Shown: one piece after another, positions 32,700-43,412 of the stretch
Layout of the letters: each line of letters opens with the position of its first letter
Position numbering within the stretch: the first letter of the stretch is position 1
DNA from: Eutreptiella sp. 'Long Island Sound 2002'
Lineage: Eukaryota > Euglenozoa > Euglenophyceae > Eutreptiales > Eutreptiaceae
Reading direction: 5' to 3'
Length of the DNA: 64,000 bases
Assembly (NCBI GenBank): GCA_964036045.1
Contig: OZ038381.1
Location: 109,559,367 to 109,623,366, forward strand
Position numbers and translations under genes: made by a program
The notes under the pieces: model-generated
What the model was told of the DNA's origin: nothing
The model's input: only the letters and a program-made list of their open reading frames with translations
Database searches by the model: none

Positions 32700-34477
32700 A
32701 GCAGAGCGAGGACATACACCGCAGCAGGGTGACGCTAGGGGAAATTAAAGAGGCAGTGAAGGCTCTCAAGGGGAAAAAGAGCCCGGGAGTGGACCAGCTG
32801 GTGGCGGAGGCGTACCAGCACCTGGAGGCGCCGGAGCTGGATGGTCTAGCGGGGAGGGTCACGGAGGTGTTGCGCATAAGCGAGCCCCCAAATGAATGGG
32901 GCGGCAAGGTGCAGCCCCTGTACAAGAAGGGGTATCAAATCAGGCCGGGGAACGGGAGACCAATATGCTGTGCCGTCACAGAGGCCAAGCTGGTCTGGAT
33001 GGTGATCTTCGGGAAGATACAGCGGCGGCTGTATGCAGCGGGGGTCATACCGGACAATATGTGGGGGTCAGTGCCGGGTAGATCCACACAGGAAGCAAGC
33101 TTCCTGTACGATATGTACCTCGATGATGAGGACCTAGAAGCGTTCATGGCGTCTGTGGACGTGAAGGGGGCGTTCCCCAACAGGCCGCATAGGCTCATAG
33201 AGGAGGTGTGGCGACAGCTAGGACTCCCATGGGGTGACTTCGTGGAAAAGTACCTGCGCTCAAGGAGGTACAGGGTCGCCACAGGGAAGGGGTGTACCGA
33301 GTGGGTAACCCCAGGCAGCGGGGTGCCACAAGGCGGGTTGGAGGGACCGTTCCTGTACTTGCTGGCCATGCTCGCCCTGATGAGTTGGATAGCGCAGGAA
33401 TATCCACAACTGGCGCGGGCGCCACACACGTCGCCGGCGCAGGCGTATGTGGATGATGCGGTACCCATGGCGCGGGATGAAAAGGCCCAACAGGTGGTAC
33501 AGGACCTGATGCAGAGGTACGGGAGGGATAACCACCTTGTCTGGAGCGCGGAGAAGTCGGCAGTTCTGAGGGGGGGTGGAGAGGAAGGCATGGCGCTGGA
33601 TGTAGTAGACGGAGTGGCATGGCTGGAGAGGGCAGAGGAAGCGGTGGTGCTGGGACATGTGCAGGCCATGGAGGCGAGGGGGGTCAGGCTACCTGACAAA
33701 TTAGTCAGGGGGTTCAGGGCGATGCTGGGGGTTCTGCGGCATCACCCCCCGTCAGTGCAGACAACCCTGTACTACCTGTGGGCGGTGCTCAATGCAGCAG
33801 TAGGGTACCAGGGGATGCACCTCCCGTACTGGAGGGAGCAGCTGGAGGAGCTGGAGGGGGAAGTGCGGAGGCTCATCAGAGGGTATGAGGGGATACCCAC
33901 AGAGGTGCCGTGGTGCGTGTTGCGGTCGCCGACGGCCTACTATGGAGAAGGGATGCCCACGGCGCGGGAGGCGTACAGGGCACACACGGCGAGGACGCTG
34001 AGCAGTATGTGCCACAATCAGGAAGAGGTGGTGAGATGGGGGTGCTATCACGCGGTCGCAGAAGTTCAGAAGGAGGAGAACATGTGCCCGCGCTATGTGT
34101 GGCACCGGCGCGGACGGTTGGCAGCGGGGAAGAAGGAGCGCATGTGGCGCGCCCTACAGGCAGTGTTGCCGGGGGAAGAACACATGCTGGCAACCAACAG
34201 GACGTGCGGTAGGCGAGGACCAATCCTGGTCCTGGACACGGACTTTGGGGAGTCGGCACATGGGACGGTAAGGTGGATCAGGAAGGAAGGAGTGAACATG
34301 GACGTGCTGCACGTGCGCAGGAAGGATATGAAGGAATACAGGAAGGCGGGGCTGCACCATGCGGAGTTCTATCGGGACACCAGGGTGGTGGAATGGGGTG
34401 TATACAGGTGGATGATGAGGAGAGCAAGAGGACAAGAGGACCACGCAAGGTGGAGCACGACGATGCGCGCGATGTGA
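32700..34477 (+). CDS. LINE reverse transcriptase
   Basis: This is one uninterrupted frame (open from 31,514). It carries IKEAVKALKGKKSPGVDQLVAEAYQ, then NGRPICC, SVDVKGAFPN with the first catalytic Asp (33,158-33,160), and GSGVPQGGLEGPFLY. AYVDDAV follows with the catalytic YVDD at 33,445-33,456. The order and spacing are those of LINE RTs, and every core motif is intact. A thumb-like region follows to TGA 34,475-34,477; a second in-frame stop (TAG 34,508-34,510) is close behind. RT synthesises cDNA at the nicked target. The frame shown is the RT part of a longer polyprotein with the endonuclease. Confidence 0.9.
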
Positions 34478-34853
34478 AACGAGTGGGTAGCGCTGTGGGG
34501 GATCCAGTAGAGGAAGCCAAGAGGCGGGAGAGGAGAGGGGGCGCAGCAAGAGAGGGTGGTGCTCAACAGGGGGGAGAGGGACAAGGCCAGACCGGGCATA
34601 CTGTTGTGTGCGCCGCTGGGACTCAAAGGACCGAGGGAGAAGGTACAGAGTGCGGCCAGGCAGTGGTATGATGTCCATGCAGATATGTTTCGGAAAGACA
34701 ACATCCCGGAAGAGGCAGGACAGGGGGACCAGTGCTGGAGGTGCACCAAGGAGGCGGGGCAAATCCCGTGGCCAGTCCTATGAATGACGGCGTGGGCGTT
34801 CCCGAACGCGACCATGCGCACTACGGACGCCAGGGGGCAGTGTTTGGGGGCCG
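34478..34853 (+). pseudogene. Region between LINE RT and RNase H
   Basis: The RT frame reopens after TAG 34,508-34,510 and runs to about 34,783. It contains LGLKGPREKVQSAARQWYDVHADMF and a Cys pair in CWRCTKEAG. The frame then shifts into that of the RNase H-like domain. Probably the connecting region of the same polyprotein. Confidence 0.45.
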
Positions 34854-36710
34854 GTGCTGCGGCTGCCCAAGGAGGTGCGGGAGGATGAGGAGGCCCAGGG
34901 GGACGTGGAGGTCTGGTGGGGAGAGGAAAAGGAGGGGAAAAGAACAGGGGTCCAGTTTGGATGGGACACAGTGCGGGGACTACAAGAAGAGGATGATGGG
35001 ATGGCGGTGAGTTTCCAGATGACAGACACGGGGAGGTCCGACGAGGAGGCGCCCATAGTGCCCGTGGGCCACAAGTGTGGAGAGAGTGCGAGGAGGATCA
35101 GGCTGACGGTCCACGGGTTGCCAGCAGACAGGGTATGGTACCTGGTTCTGGTACAGGCATACCTAGAGCAGGGCAGGGCGAAAGGGGACAGGGCATGGTG
35201 CCACGGAGTGGTGGTGACGAAGGGATGGAAGGCCAGGACGGACAATAAGTGGGCGGTGTACAGAGGGGTAAGAGAGCTAAGCATCGGGGATGGGGTACCA
35301 GAGTATGGCATTGGGAAGCACAAAGTGTACTGCCACTACCCGAGGGAGGTGGTGCGCATACCGGAGCCCACGAAGCAGAGGGTGGTGCTATTTCTTCACG
35401 GGTCCGGGGTGAAAGGACAGCCGCCCATGGCGGGGGCAGCGGCGGTAAGGGTCCAGGGGGTGGGACAGGTGACGCAGAGTGTGGTGGAAAAGATGGTGTA
35501 CGGAGCAGCGTCCCATGGAGGGGTGCAGGCGGTGGCGGACGTAGTTGGGGAGATAGGGGAGGACGTACGGGAAGTGTGGATGGTGGTGGACGCAGAGGCG
35601 GACATGGTGTCCACCAGGAGACTGGCCAGCAGGCCACTGCATGAGGCCCTGGGCACGGGACTGTCGTCACAGGTGTACGCGATATGGCACGGGCTGGAGA
35701 TGAAGAAAGTGCCCCTGGTCATACACCTGGTGAAACAGGAGTCACAAAAGGCGGGAGTGGGGAATCATGAGGCAGATGGGGCGGCGCAAGCGGTGGGTAA
35801 GGAGCAGGAACCAGAGTGGAGGGTGCCAGAGAGCAAGGGGCACCTCCACTTGGTGCATATACCTCCAAGGGTCGGGGAAGAGGAGAAGGCCAGGTGGGTG
35901 GTGGAGGAGGACAGAGGCAAGCAGGAACTGAGGGTGTATCCACAGCCAGTGCACATGCTAGCCCACGTAAGAGGGGGGCCGGAGGTGGTAGAGCTGAACG
36001 AGTACTTGGAGGGCAAGGTGGGACAGCGGGTCCACTACCCCAATGTGCTGAGGCCGGAATCGCTGCCCAAAAGGCTGCAAACCAGAAGGCTGCAGGCGAT
36101 CACGGGGCAGGTACCGGTGCGTGAAACGATCATGAGGTGGTACAGACATAAGGGTATGGACCCCCCGGAAAGGTACATGAGATGCCACTGTGGCCAAGGG
36201 CAAGAAACATACGAGCACTTCATGCGGTGTGCACAGTATAAGGGGATCGAGGAACCACTGGTTCGGGATCAGGACGTCCCGTTACTCAAGAAGGGTGCGG
36301 GAGGCAGAAGCGCGGTGGAGAGAGAGCCGGGGAAAGAAGGGCACCGCAAGGGACTATGGCACATGGTGATAGTGAAACCGCTGTGGCGGGCACTCCAGGA
36401 GCATACAGCGGCACCGGAGGCCATGGCGCACAGGCTGTTGCGGCGTATGGTGGAACATCTCCAGGAGCGCATGGCGTGCAGGAAGACGCAGTTGGAGGCG
36501 CGGGCGGACGACATGCGTGATCCAGTCACCAAGCAGGTGGAGATGGCGTTGATCAGGTACAACCCAAAAATCACAGGGATGGAAGTACGGAGGCGGCCAG
36601 ATTGGCGGCCAAGGCGGTCAGGGGGAGAGACGGGAATGGAGGACAGAGAGGGAGACGAGCAGAGGGACCGCCTGATGGCACGCAGACGAAAGAGAATCTG
36701 GCAGATATGA
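34854..36710 (+). pseudogene. LINE RNase H-like domain and Cys/His tail
   Basis: The stretch has 618 codons. VVLFLHGSGVKG...MAGAAAVR aligns with the first RNase H strand, where TDGS is usual; the first catalytic Asp is His here. VWMVVDAEADM supplies another conserved Asp, and GNHEADGAAQA matches the final helix with its Asp. Downstream, MRCHCGQGQETYEHFMRCAQY is the Cys/His motif typical of LINE C-termini (C-x-C-x8-H-x3-C). The frame ends at TGA 36,708-36,710. The distal third, from 36,203, is repeated at 40,094-40,601. RNase H would remove RNA from the hybrid, but the Asp-to-His change argues against activity. Confidence 0.7.
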
Positions 36711-36785
36711 GGGCAGGACGGGTGTACGGTTTTACCGCGCAGGGGGACATCAGGAAGGGGACCGGAGGGAAAGGGACAGCAGAAG

Positions 36786-37045
36786 CGCCCGTCGCATGGA
36801 CTGGAGCGTCCGGGACTGGGCACGCAGAGTCGTAGGGCGGAGCAAGAAGCGGGGAAAGCGAAGCGGGGACGTGCAGGGCGACAGTGCAGACTGCGGCAGA
36901 GAGGGTACGACGAAAAGACGCCCCGGATTGGAGCATCCGGGGAGGAATGAAGCACGGCGCTAGCCCAAGGACTGGATCGTCCGGGGATGAGCCCGGTGCC
37001 ACGCACCGGAGCGTCCGAGGCAACAGGGAGAATATGACAGACCAC
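36786..37045 (+). repeat. Diverged 127-bp satellite unit after the LINE RNase H (copy 1)
   Basis: A full unit at about 36,905-37,035 carries all three dyads (GGATTGGAGCATCC, GGACTGGATCGTCC and a CCGGAGCGTCC form). A partial ACTGGAGCGTCCGGGACTGG block lies at about 36,799. It matches the array at 1.5-3.3 kb. Confidence 0.85.
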
Positions 37046-37134
37046 CCCACACATAGGGCGCGCGAACAGCGGGGGTAAAGGGCGGGGGAGGTGGGGAAAA
37101 ACGGCGACAGGGCGCAGGGCTCAAGCGTGATCCC

Positions 37135-39548
37135 ATGTGCAGCGCAATGTCACACATGCCTGGCCCACAGCCCCGCCAGCCACCGACGATGCGGGCAGCA
37201 GTGGCCCGCATGCAGGCGGGCGCAGCCCCGCGGCCCCCCTCGCCGGCGTCCTCGGCCACGTCTGCGGGCGTGTCGTCGCCCTCGTCGCCGGGAAGCCCGG
37301 AGAGGGTCAGGGAGGAAGGGCCGGGGGCTACAGGGCGACAGAGGGGGGAGGGAGCCGTGGTGGGGAAGGGAGAGGGGAATGAAAAGGGAGGACAGGGGGA
37401 GGCGGGGAAGGGCGGGACAGAGGGGGCGGCAGGGGCAGAAGGGCAAGGGGAGGGGCAGGGGCAAAGGGCAGCGGAAGTGCCAGGGGCGGACCCGTCCAAT
37501 GTCCTGGATGTGAGGGCGGGCGTGGATGTGAGGAGGAGGGAGTGGAGGAGTCAGAGGGAGTCGGTAATCGCCGACATCCTCGAGGTGTCGGAGGATGAGG
37601 GGGAGGGGGCGGGGAGGATGGCGGTGGAGGGAGGCCAAGGACAGCCGTCGGCGCCCAATGTGCCGGCAGCTGCCATGAAGTCCATCCTCCCGGAGGTGCG
37701 GAGGCAGGAGGAAGGCAAGGGCAGACCAGGGCAGCTAGAGGCGGGAGCGGCAGGGAGCGGAGACAGCAGCGTGAGCACCGGAGGGAGAGGGCAGACGGGC
37801 AAGGGAGGGAAAGGGCAGGCAGGGACGACAGGGGCTGTACACGCGAAGGGACACCCGGCAGGAAAGGGGGGAAAGGAGAGTGGACGGGGGCGACATTGGC
37901 CGCGGCCCCTACGCTCGTTCAGGCAGCCGCCGCCGAGGTCGCCCCCAGGGGTGAGTGCGGCAGTAAGGGCCCAGGAGGAGAGGTACGGTGCTGGCGGCGC
38001 GGTACGAGGCGCTGGCGCACGTGGAGAACAAGCGCCGTCGCCGCCAGCCCCCAGGGGCAAGGGCCGGACACCATCTACCAGTTGGAGATGGAGCCGGGGA
38101 GGACGGGGATGAGGGGGGGGCAGGCGGAGCAGAGCAGCGCAGCGGTGCAGGGCAGTGGTGCGGAACAGGTAGAGGCCGGCAGGGGCAAGCAGGGGAAAGG
38201 GGCGGGGCAACAAGGGCTACAGGGGAAGGGACAGGGGAGGGCGGGACTCCACGGAGTAGGCGGCAAGGGACGCAGGGCGGTGGGGCGACAGGGCAAGGGG
38301 CAGGGGAAGGGGGCTTGCCTTGGGTACATGGGCTCGCCGGTGCTCCCACAGATGGGATTGGGATGGCGGGGAGGTGTAGTCCCGCCAGCCGTCCCACCAA
38401 TCGTCCCACCATTCCCGCCGCCGCCATACCCGGCGATGGGGATGATGTACCCGCCCCTGCCGACGTATCCGGGCATGCAGCCACTGGCGCACATGCAGCA
38501 GCACCAGCAGGCCGGTGGGACAGCGTGGGGAGCGCAGGAAGGGAAGGGAGAGGAGCACAAGAGGGCGTGGGAGAGGTTCGGGGAGGCGGAGAGGAGCCTG
38601 CGGGAGAGGGAGGCCAGAGACAAGGGTGAGGTGGGCGGAACGGAGGAGGGGAGGACGGAGGGGACGGACAGGCCGCAGGGAGGGGAGGCACAGGCAGCGG
38701 AGGAGCTGCAGAGGGCATGGGCGGACCTTCGGTGGAGGCAGGAGGGGGATGAGAATGCGGAACGGGAGGGAGGACGACAAGAGGAGGGTAGGGGGCGGGA
38801 GGATACCCCGCTGGTGCCGTTCCAACGGCCGGCTATCCCACCGGACCAAGAGGGAGAGATGCAGGAGAGGGCATGGAGGCGGATCAGGGGGGAGGCGGTG
38901 AGGCTGGCGGACAGGGACAGGGCGGTTGCAGCGCGGGAGCGCAGGGTGCGGGAGGATGAGGAGGCGGTGGACCGGGGGGCCAGCTGGGTCCTCCCGGATC
39001 CGGAAGGGGACACCCCCTCCTTGGATGTGGAGGGGCGTTCGCCGTCAGAGAAAAGGGCCAGGGAGGTAGACGTGGAGGCAGGGCAGGAAAGGGGGAAGCG
39101 GTGCAGGGGGGAGGAGCGAGGGGCAGGGGAGGCGGAGGGGGCACTGCGACCAGCCAGCCCCAGTCCGGAGCCGACGCCGACCGACTGGGACTCGGAGTCC
39201 CCGCCGCCGCGGCAGTATGCGCCGCCGCCAGTGTGGAGGAGACCTGGGACGGTCGTCGGGTGGACAGAGGGGGATGTGTCGGAGCTGGCCTGCTACGTGA
39301 AGTGGGCGGGGAAGAAGAGGGGAAGGAGGGAGAAGAGGGGACCTCGCTCCTTCAGTGACCTGGTCAGCAGGGCGGGGAGGCCCGGGGAAAGGGGGCCGGA
39401 GATGGAAGAGTGGCGGTGGAGGAGGATGCAGGGGGCGGCGCTCCCGGGGGTGTGCCTGGACTGTCCCCAGGAGAGGAGGAAGAAGCCCAGGGTTCAGATG
39501 CTGCGAGAGCTGTTGCAGCCGGGGGGGCGGTACGGTGGCAACGCGTAG
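37135..39548 (+). pseudogene. Unrecognised Pro/Gly/Glu-rich reading region (copy 1)
   Basis: Two long frames overlap: 37,135-38,112 (325 codons, starting MCSAMSHMPGPQPRQ) and 37,896-39,548 (550 codons). A third register near 37,988 offers LAARYEALAHVENKRRRR. The real product, if any, may switch register at about 37.98-38.1 kb. Visible features are a proline cluster (VPPAVPPIVPPFPPPPYP), a charged heptad-like helix (ERFGEAERSLREREARDKGE, then LADRDRAVAARERRVREDEE) and a basic patch. The end reads VKWAGKKRGRREKRGP, then LPGVCLDCPQERRKK. No known domain is recognised. It could be a gag-like ORF of the same or another retroelement. Confidence 0.4.
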
Positions 39549-40093
39549 GGCCGGGCAGGGGCAGGAGCGGGGAGCGGTGGGGCAGGGGGCCAGGGGCGTG
39601 CGGAGGGACGGGCAGATGGGATGCGGGGAGGCAGAAGCAGGGGGTCGGCGGAGGTGGAGGAGGGTGAGGAGGGGATGTGACGGACACGAGAAGAGGAGGA
39701 GGGGAGCAGAGAGGTGCAGGTGCGCAGAGGAGGACAGGGACACGGCTGAAAGTGGAGGGGGATGTGGTGACGGAGGACGCGGGCGAGAACCCCAAGCGGA
39801 GAGCACAGGACCAGCGGCGGGGGAAAGGGGAGAAGGGGCGGCGGAGTACGGGGGGCGCAGGCGGGTGCGGAGGAAGCAACCGGGCAGTGGGACACGAGAC
39901 GTATCGTGGGTACGGCGAGCAGTGCGGGGCAAAAAGGGCAGCAGACGGGAAGCAGTATCGGAATGTGGTACCGTTACGGAGCGGAGCGCGAGGTCGTGAC
40001 TGGCGAGAGCGGCCGGCAAAAGCATGGAGCAGCGCTGTGCCCCTCGGGTGCAGCACGACGCCAGGGCTCTGACTTGCAGCTCTCTGCGTGGCA

Positions 40094-40601
40094 AGAAACA
40101 TACGAGCACTTCATGCGGTGTGCACAGTATAAGGGGATTGAGGAACCACTGGTTCGGGATCAGGACGTCCCGTTACTCAAGAAGGGTGCGGGAGGCAGAA
40201 GCGCGGTGGAGAGAGAGCTGGGGAAAGAAGGGCACCGCAAGGGACTATGGCACATGGTGATAGTGAAACCGCTGTGGCGGGCACTCCAGGAGCATACAGT
40301 GGCACCGGAGGCCATGGCGAACAGGCTGTTGCGGCGTATGGTGGAACATCTCCAGGAGCGCATGGCGTGCAGGAAGACGCAGTTGGAGGCGCGGGCGGAC
40401 GACATGCGTGATCCAGTCACCAAGCGGGTGGAGATGGCGTTGATCAGGTACAACCCAAAAATCACAGAGATGGAAGTACGGAGGCGGCCAGATTGGCGGC
40501 CAAGGCGGTCAGGGGGAGAGACGGGAATGGAGGACAGAGAGGGAGACGAGCAGAGGGACCGCCTGATGGCACGCAGACGAAAGAGAATCTGGCAGATATG
40601 A
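40094..40601 (+). pseudogene. Duplicated C-terminal fragment of the LINE RNase H region
   Basis: This truncated repeat of 36,203-36,710 starts inside the Cys/His motif (ETYEHFMRC) and runs to the same stop. It has no start of its own. Only a few substitutions separate it from copy 1. Confidence 0.85.
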
Positions 40602-40682
40602 GGGCAGGACGGGTGTACGGTTTTACCGCGCAGGGGGACATCAGGAAGGGGACCGGAGGGAAAGGGACAGCAGAAGGGCCCG

Positions 40683-40940
40683 TCGCATGGACTGGAGCGT
40701 CCGGGACTGGGCACGCAGAGTCGTAGGGCAGAGCAAGAAGCGGGGAAAGCGAAGCGGGGACGTGCAGGGCGACAGTGCAGACTGCGGCAGAGAGAGTACG
40801 ACGAAAAGACGCCCCGGATTGGAGCATCCGGGGAGGAATGAAGCAGGGCGCTAGCCCAAGGACTGGATCGTCCAGGGGTGAGCCCGGTGCCACGCACTGG
40901 AGCGTCCGAGGCAACAGGGAGAATATGACAGAGCACCCCA
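40683..40940 (+). repeat. Diverged 127-bp satellite unit (copy 2)
   Basis: Second-copy counterpart of the unit at 36,786-37,045, with the same three dyads and few base changes. Confidence 0.85.
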
Positions 40941-41025
40941 CACATAGGGCGCGCGAACAGCGGGGGTAAAGGGCGGGGGAGGTGGGGGAAAACGGCGACA
41001 GGGCGCAGGGCTCAAGCGTGATCCC

Positions 41026-43412
41026 ATGTGCAGCGCAATGTCACACATGCCTGGCCCACAGCCCCGCCAGCCACCGACGATGCGGGCAGCAGTAACCCGC
41101 ATGCAGGCGGGCGCAGCCCCGCGGCCCCCCTCGCCGGCGTCCTCGACCACGTCTGCGGGCGTGTCGTCGCCCTCGTCGCCAGGAAGCCCGAAGAGGGTCA
41201 GGGAGGAAGGGCCGGGGGCTACAGGGCGACAGAGGGGGCAGGGAGCCGTGGTGGGGAAGGGAGAGGGGAAGGTAAAGGGAGGACAGGCGGAGGCGGGGAA
41301 GGGCAGAAGGGCAAGGGGAGGGGCAGGGGCAAAGGGCAGTGGAAGGGCCAGGGGCGGACCCGTCCAATGTCCTGGATGTGAGGGCGGGCCTGGATGTGAG
41401 GAGGAGGGAGTGGAGGAGTCAGAGGGAGTCGGTAATCGCCGACATCCTCGAGGTGTCGGAGGATGAGGGGGAGGGGGCGGGGAGGATGGCGGTGGAGGGA
41501 GGCCAAGGACAGCCGTCGGCGCCCAATGTGCAGGCGGCTGCCATGAAGTCCATCCTCCCGGAGGTGCGGAGGCAGGAGGAAGGCAAGGGCAGACCAGGGC
41601 AGCTAGAGGCGGGAGCGGCAGGGAGCGGAGACAGCAGCGTGAGCACCGGAGGGAGAGGGCGGACGGGCAAGGGAGGGAAAGGGCAGGCAGGGACGACAGG
41701 GGCTGTACACGCGAAGGGACACCCGGCAGGAAAGGGGGGAAAAGAGAGTGGACGGGGGCCACATTGGCCGCGGCCCCAACGCTCGTTCAGGCAGCCGCCG
41801 CCGAGGTCGCCCCCAGGGGTGAGTGCGGCAGTAAGGGCCCAGGAGGAGAGGTACGGTGCTGGCGGCGCGGTACGAGGCGCTGGCGCACGTGGAGAACAAG
41901 CGCCGTCGCCGCCAGCCCCCAGGGGCAAGGGCCGGACACCATCTACCAGTTGGAGATGGAGCCGGGGAGGACGGGGATGAGGGGGGGGCAGGCGGAGCAG
42001 AGCAGCGCAGCGGTGCAGGGCAGTGGTGCGGAACAGGTAGAGGCCGGCAGGGGCAAGCAGGGGAAAGGGGCGGGGCAACAAGGGCTACAGGGGAAGGGAC
42101 AGGGGAGGGCGGGACTCCACGGAGTAGGCGGCAAGGGACGCGGGGCGGTGGGGCGACAGGGCAAGGGGCAGGGGAAGGGGGCTTGCCTTGGGTACATGGG
42201 CTCGCCGGTGCTCCCACAGATGGGATTGGGATGGCGGGGAGGTGTAGTCCCGCCAGCCGTCCCACCAATCGTCCCACCATTCCCGCCGCCGCCATACCCG
42301 GCGATGGGGATGATGTACCCGCCCCTGCCGACGTATCCGGGCATGCAGCCACAGGCGCACATGCAGCAGCACCAGCAGGCCGGTGGGACAGCGTGGGGAG
42401 CGCAGGAAGGGAAGGGAGAGGAGCACAAGAGGGCGTGGGAGAGGTTCAGGGAGGCGGAGAGGAGCCTGCGGGAGAGGGAGGCCAGAGACAAGGGTGAGGT
42501 GGGCGGAACGGAGGAGGGGAGGACGGAGGGGACGGACAGGCCGCAGGGAGGGGAAGCACAGGCAGTGGAGAAGCTGCACAGGGCATGGGCGGACCTTCGG
42601 TGGAGGCAGGAGGGGGATGAGAATGCGGAACGGGAGGGAGGACGACAAGAGGAGGGTAGGGGGCGGGAGGATACCCCGCTGGTGCCGTTCCAACGGCCGG
42701 CTATCCCACCGGACCAAGAGGGAGAGATGCAGGAGAGGGCATGGAGGCGGTCAGGGGGGAGGCGGTGAGGCTGGCGGACAGGGACAGGGCGGTGGCAGCG
42801 CGGGAGCGCAGGGTGCGGGAGGATGAGGAGGCGGTGGACCGGGGGGCCAGCTGGGTCCTGGATCCGGAACGGGACACCCCCTCCACGGATGTGGAGGGGC
42901 GTTCGCCGTCAGAGAAAAGGGCCAGAGAGGTAGACGAGGAGGCAGGGCAGGAAAGGGGGAAGCGGTGCAGGGGGGAGGAGCGAGGGGCAGGGGAGGCGGA
43001 GGGGGCACCGCGACCGGCCAGCCCCAGTCCGGAGCCGACGCCGACGGACTGGGACTCGGAGTCCCCGCTGCCGCGGCAGTATGCGCCGCCGCCAGTGTCG
43101 AGGAGACCCGGGACGGTCGTGGGGTGGACAGAGGGGGAAGTGTCGGAGCTGGCCTGCTACGTGAAGTGGGCGGGGAAGAAGAGGGGAAGGAGGGAGAAGA
43201 GGGGACCCCGCCCCTTCAGTGACCTGGTCAGCAGGGCGGGGAGGCCCGGGGAAAGGGGGCCGGAGATGGAAGAGTGGCGGTGGAGGAGGATGCAGGGGGC
43301 GGCGCTCCCGGGGGTGTGCCTGGACTGTCCCCAGGAGAGGAGGAGGAAGCCCAGGGTTCAGATGCTGCGAGAGCTGTTGCAGCCGGGGGGGCGGTACGGT
43401 GGCAACGCGTAG
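41026..43412 (+). pseudogene. Unrecognised Pro/Gly/Glu-rich reading region (copy 2, broken)
   Basis: Duplicate of 37,135-39,548. A 24-base in-frame stretch is missing near 41,270-41,310 and another small indel breaks the first frame. A small deletion near 42,750 splits the long frame into 41,764-42,768 and 42,741-43,412. The same overlap of registers as in copy 1 is retained, so it predates the duplication. Confidence 0.5.

Larger units (their letters stand above)
26204..36710 (+). mobile_element. Large non-LTR retrotransposon (LINE), Dualen/RandI-like
   Basis: Over 10 kb on one strand holds OTU-like modules, a long acidic region, an endonuclease/exonuclease/phosphatase domain, a LINE-type RT, an RNase H-like domain and a Cys/His tail. 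From what I know, the combination of an OTU-like cysteine protease with endonuclease, RT and RNase H in one LINE characterises the Dualen/RandI group first described in green algae. That group also has a restriction-like endonuclease, which I cannot see convincingly here. Frameshifts and stops break both coding regions. The coding strand is strikingly G-rich over C. No poly-A tail or target duplication was found, because the 3' end has been rearranged. Confidence 0.75.

Noticed and set aside
36540-36640. RPD followed by acidic residues at the LINE C-terminus, as a restriction-like endonuclease motif
   Set aside because: The distance from the Cys/His motif is much longer than I would expect and no surrounding catalytic pattern is seen; too weak to call.
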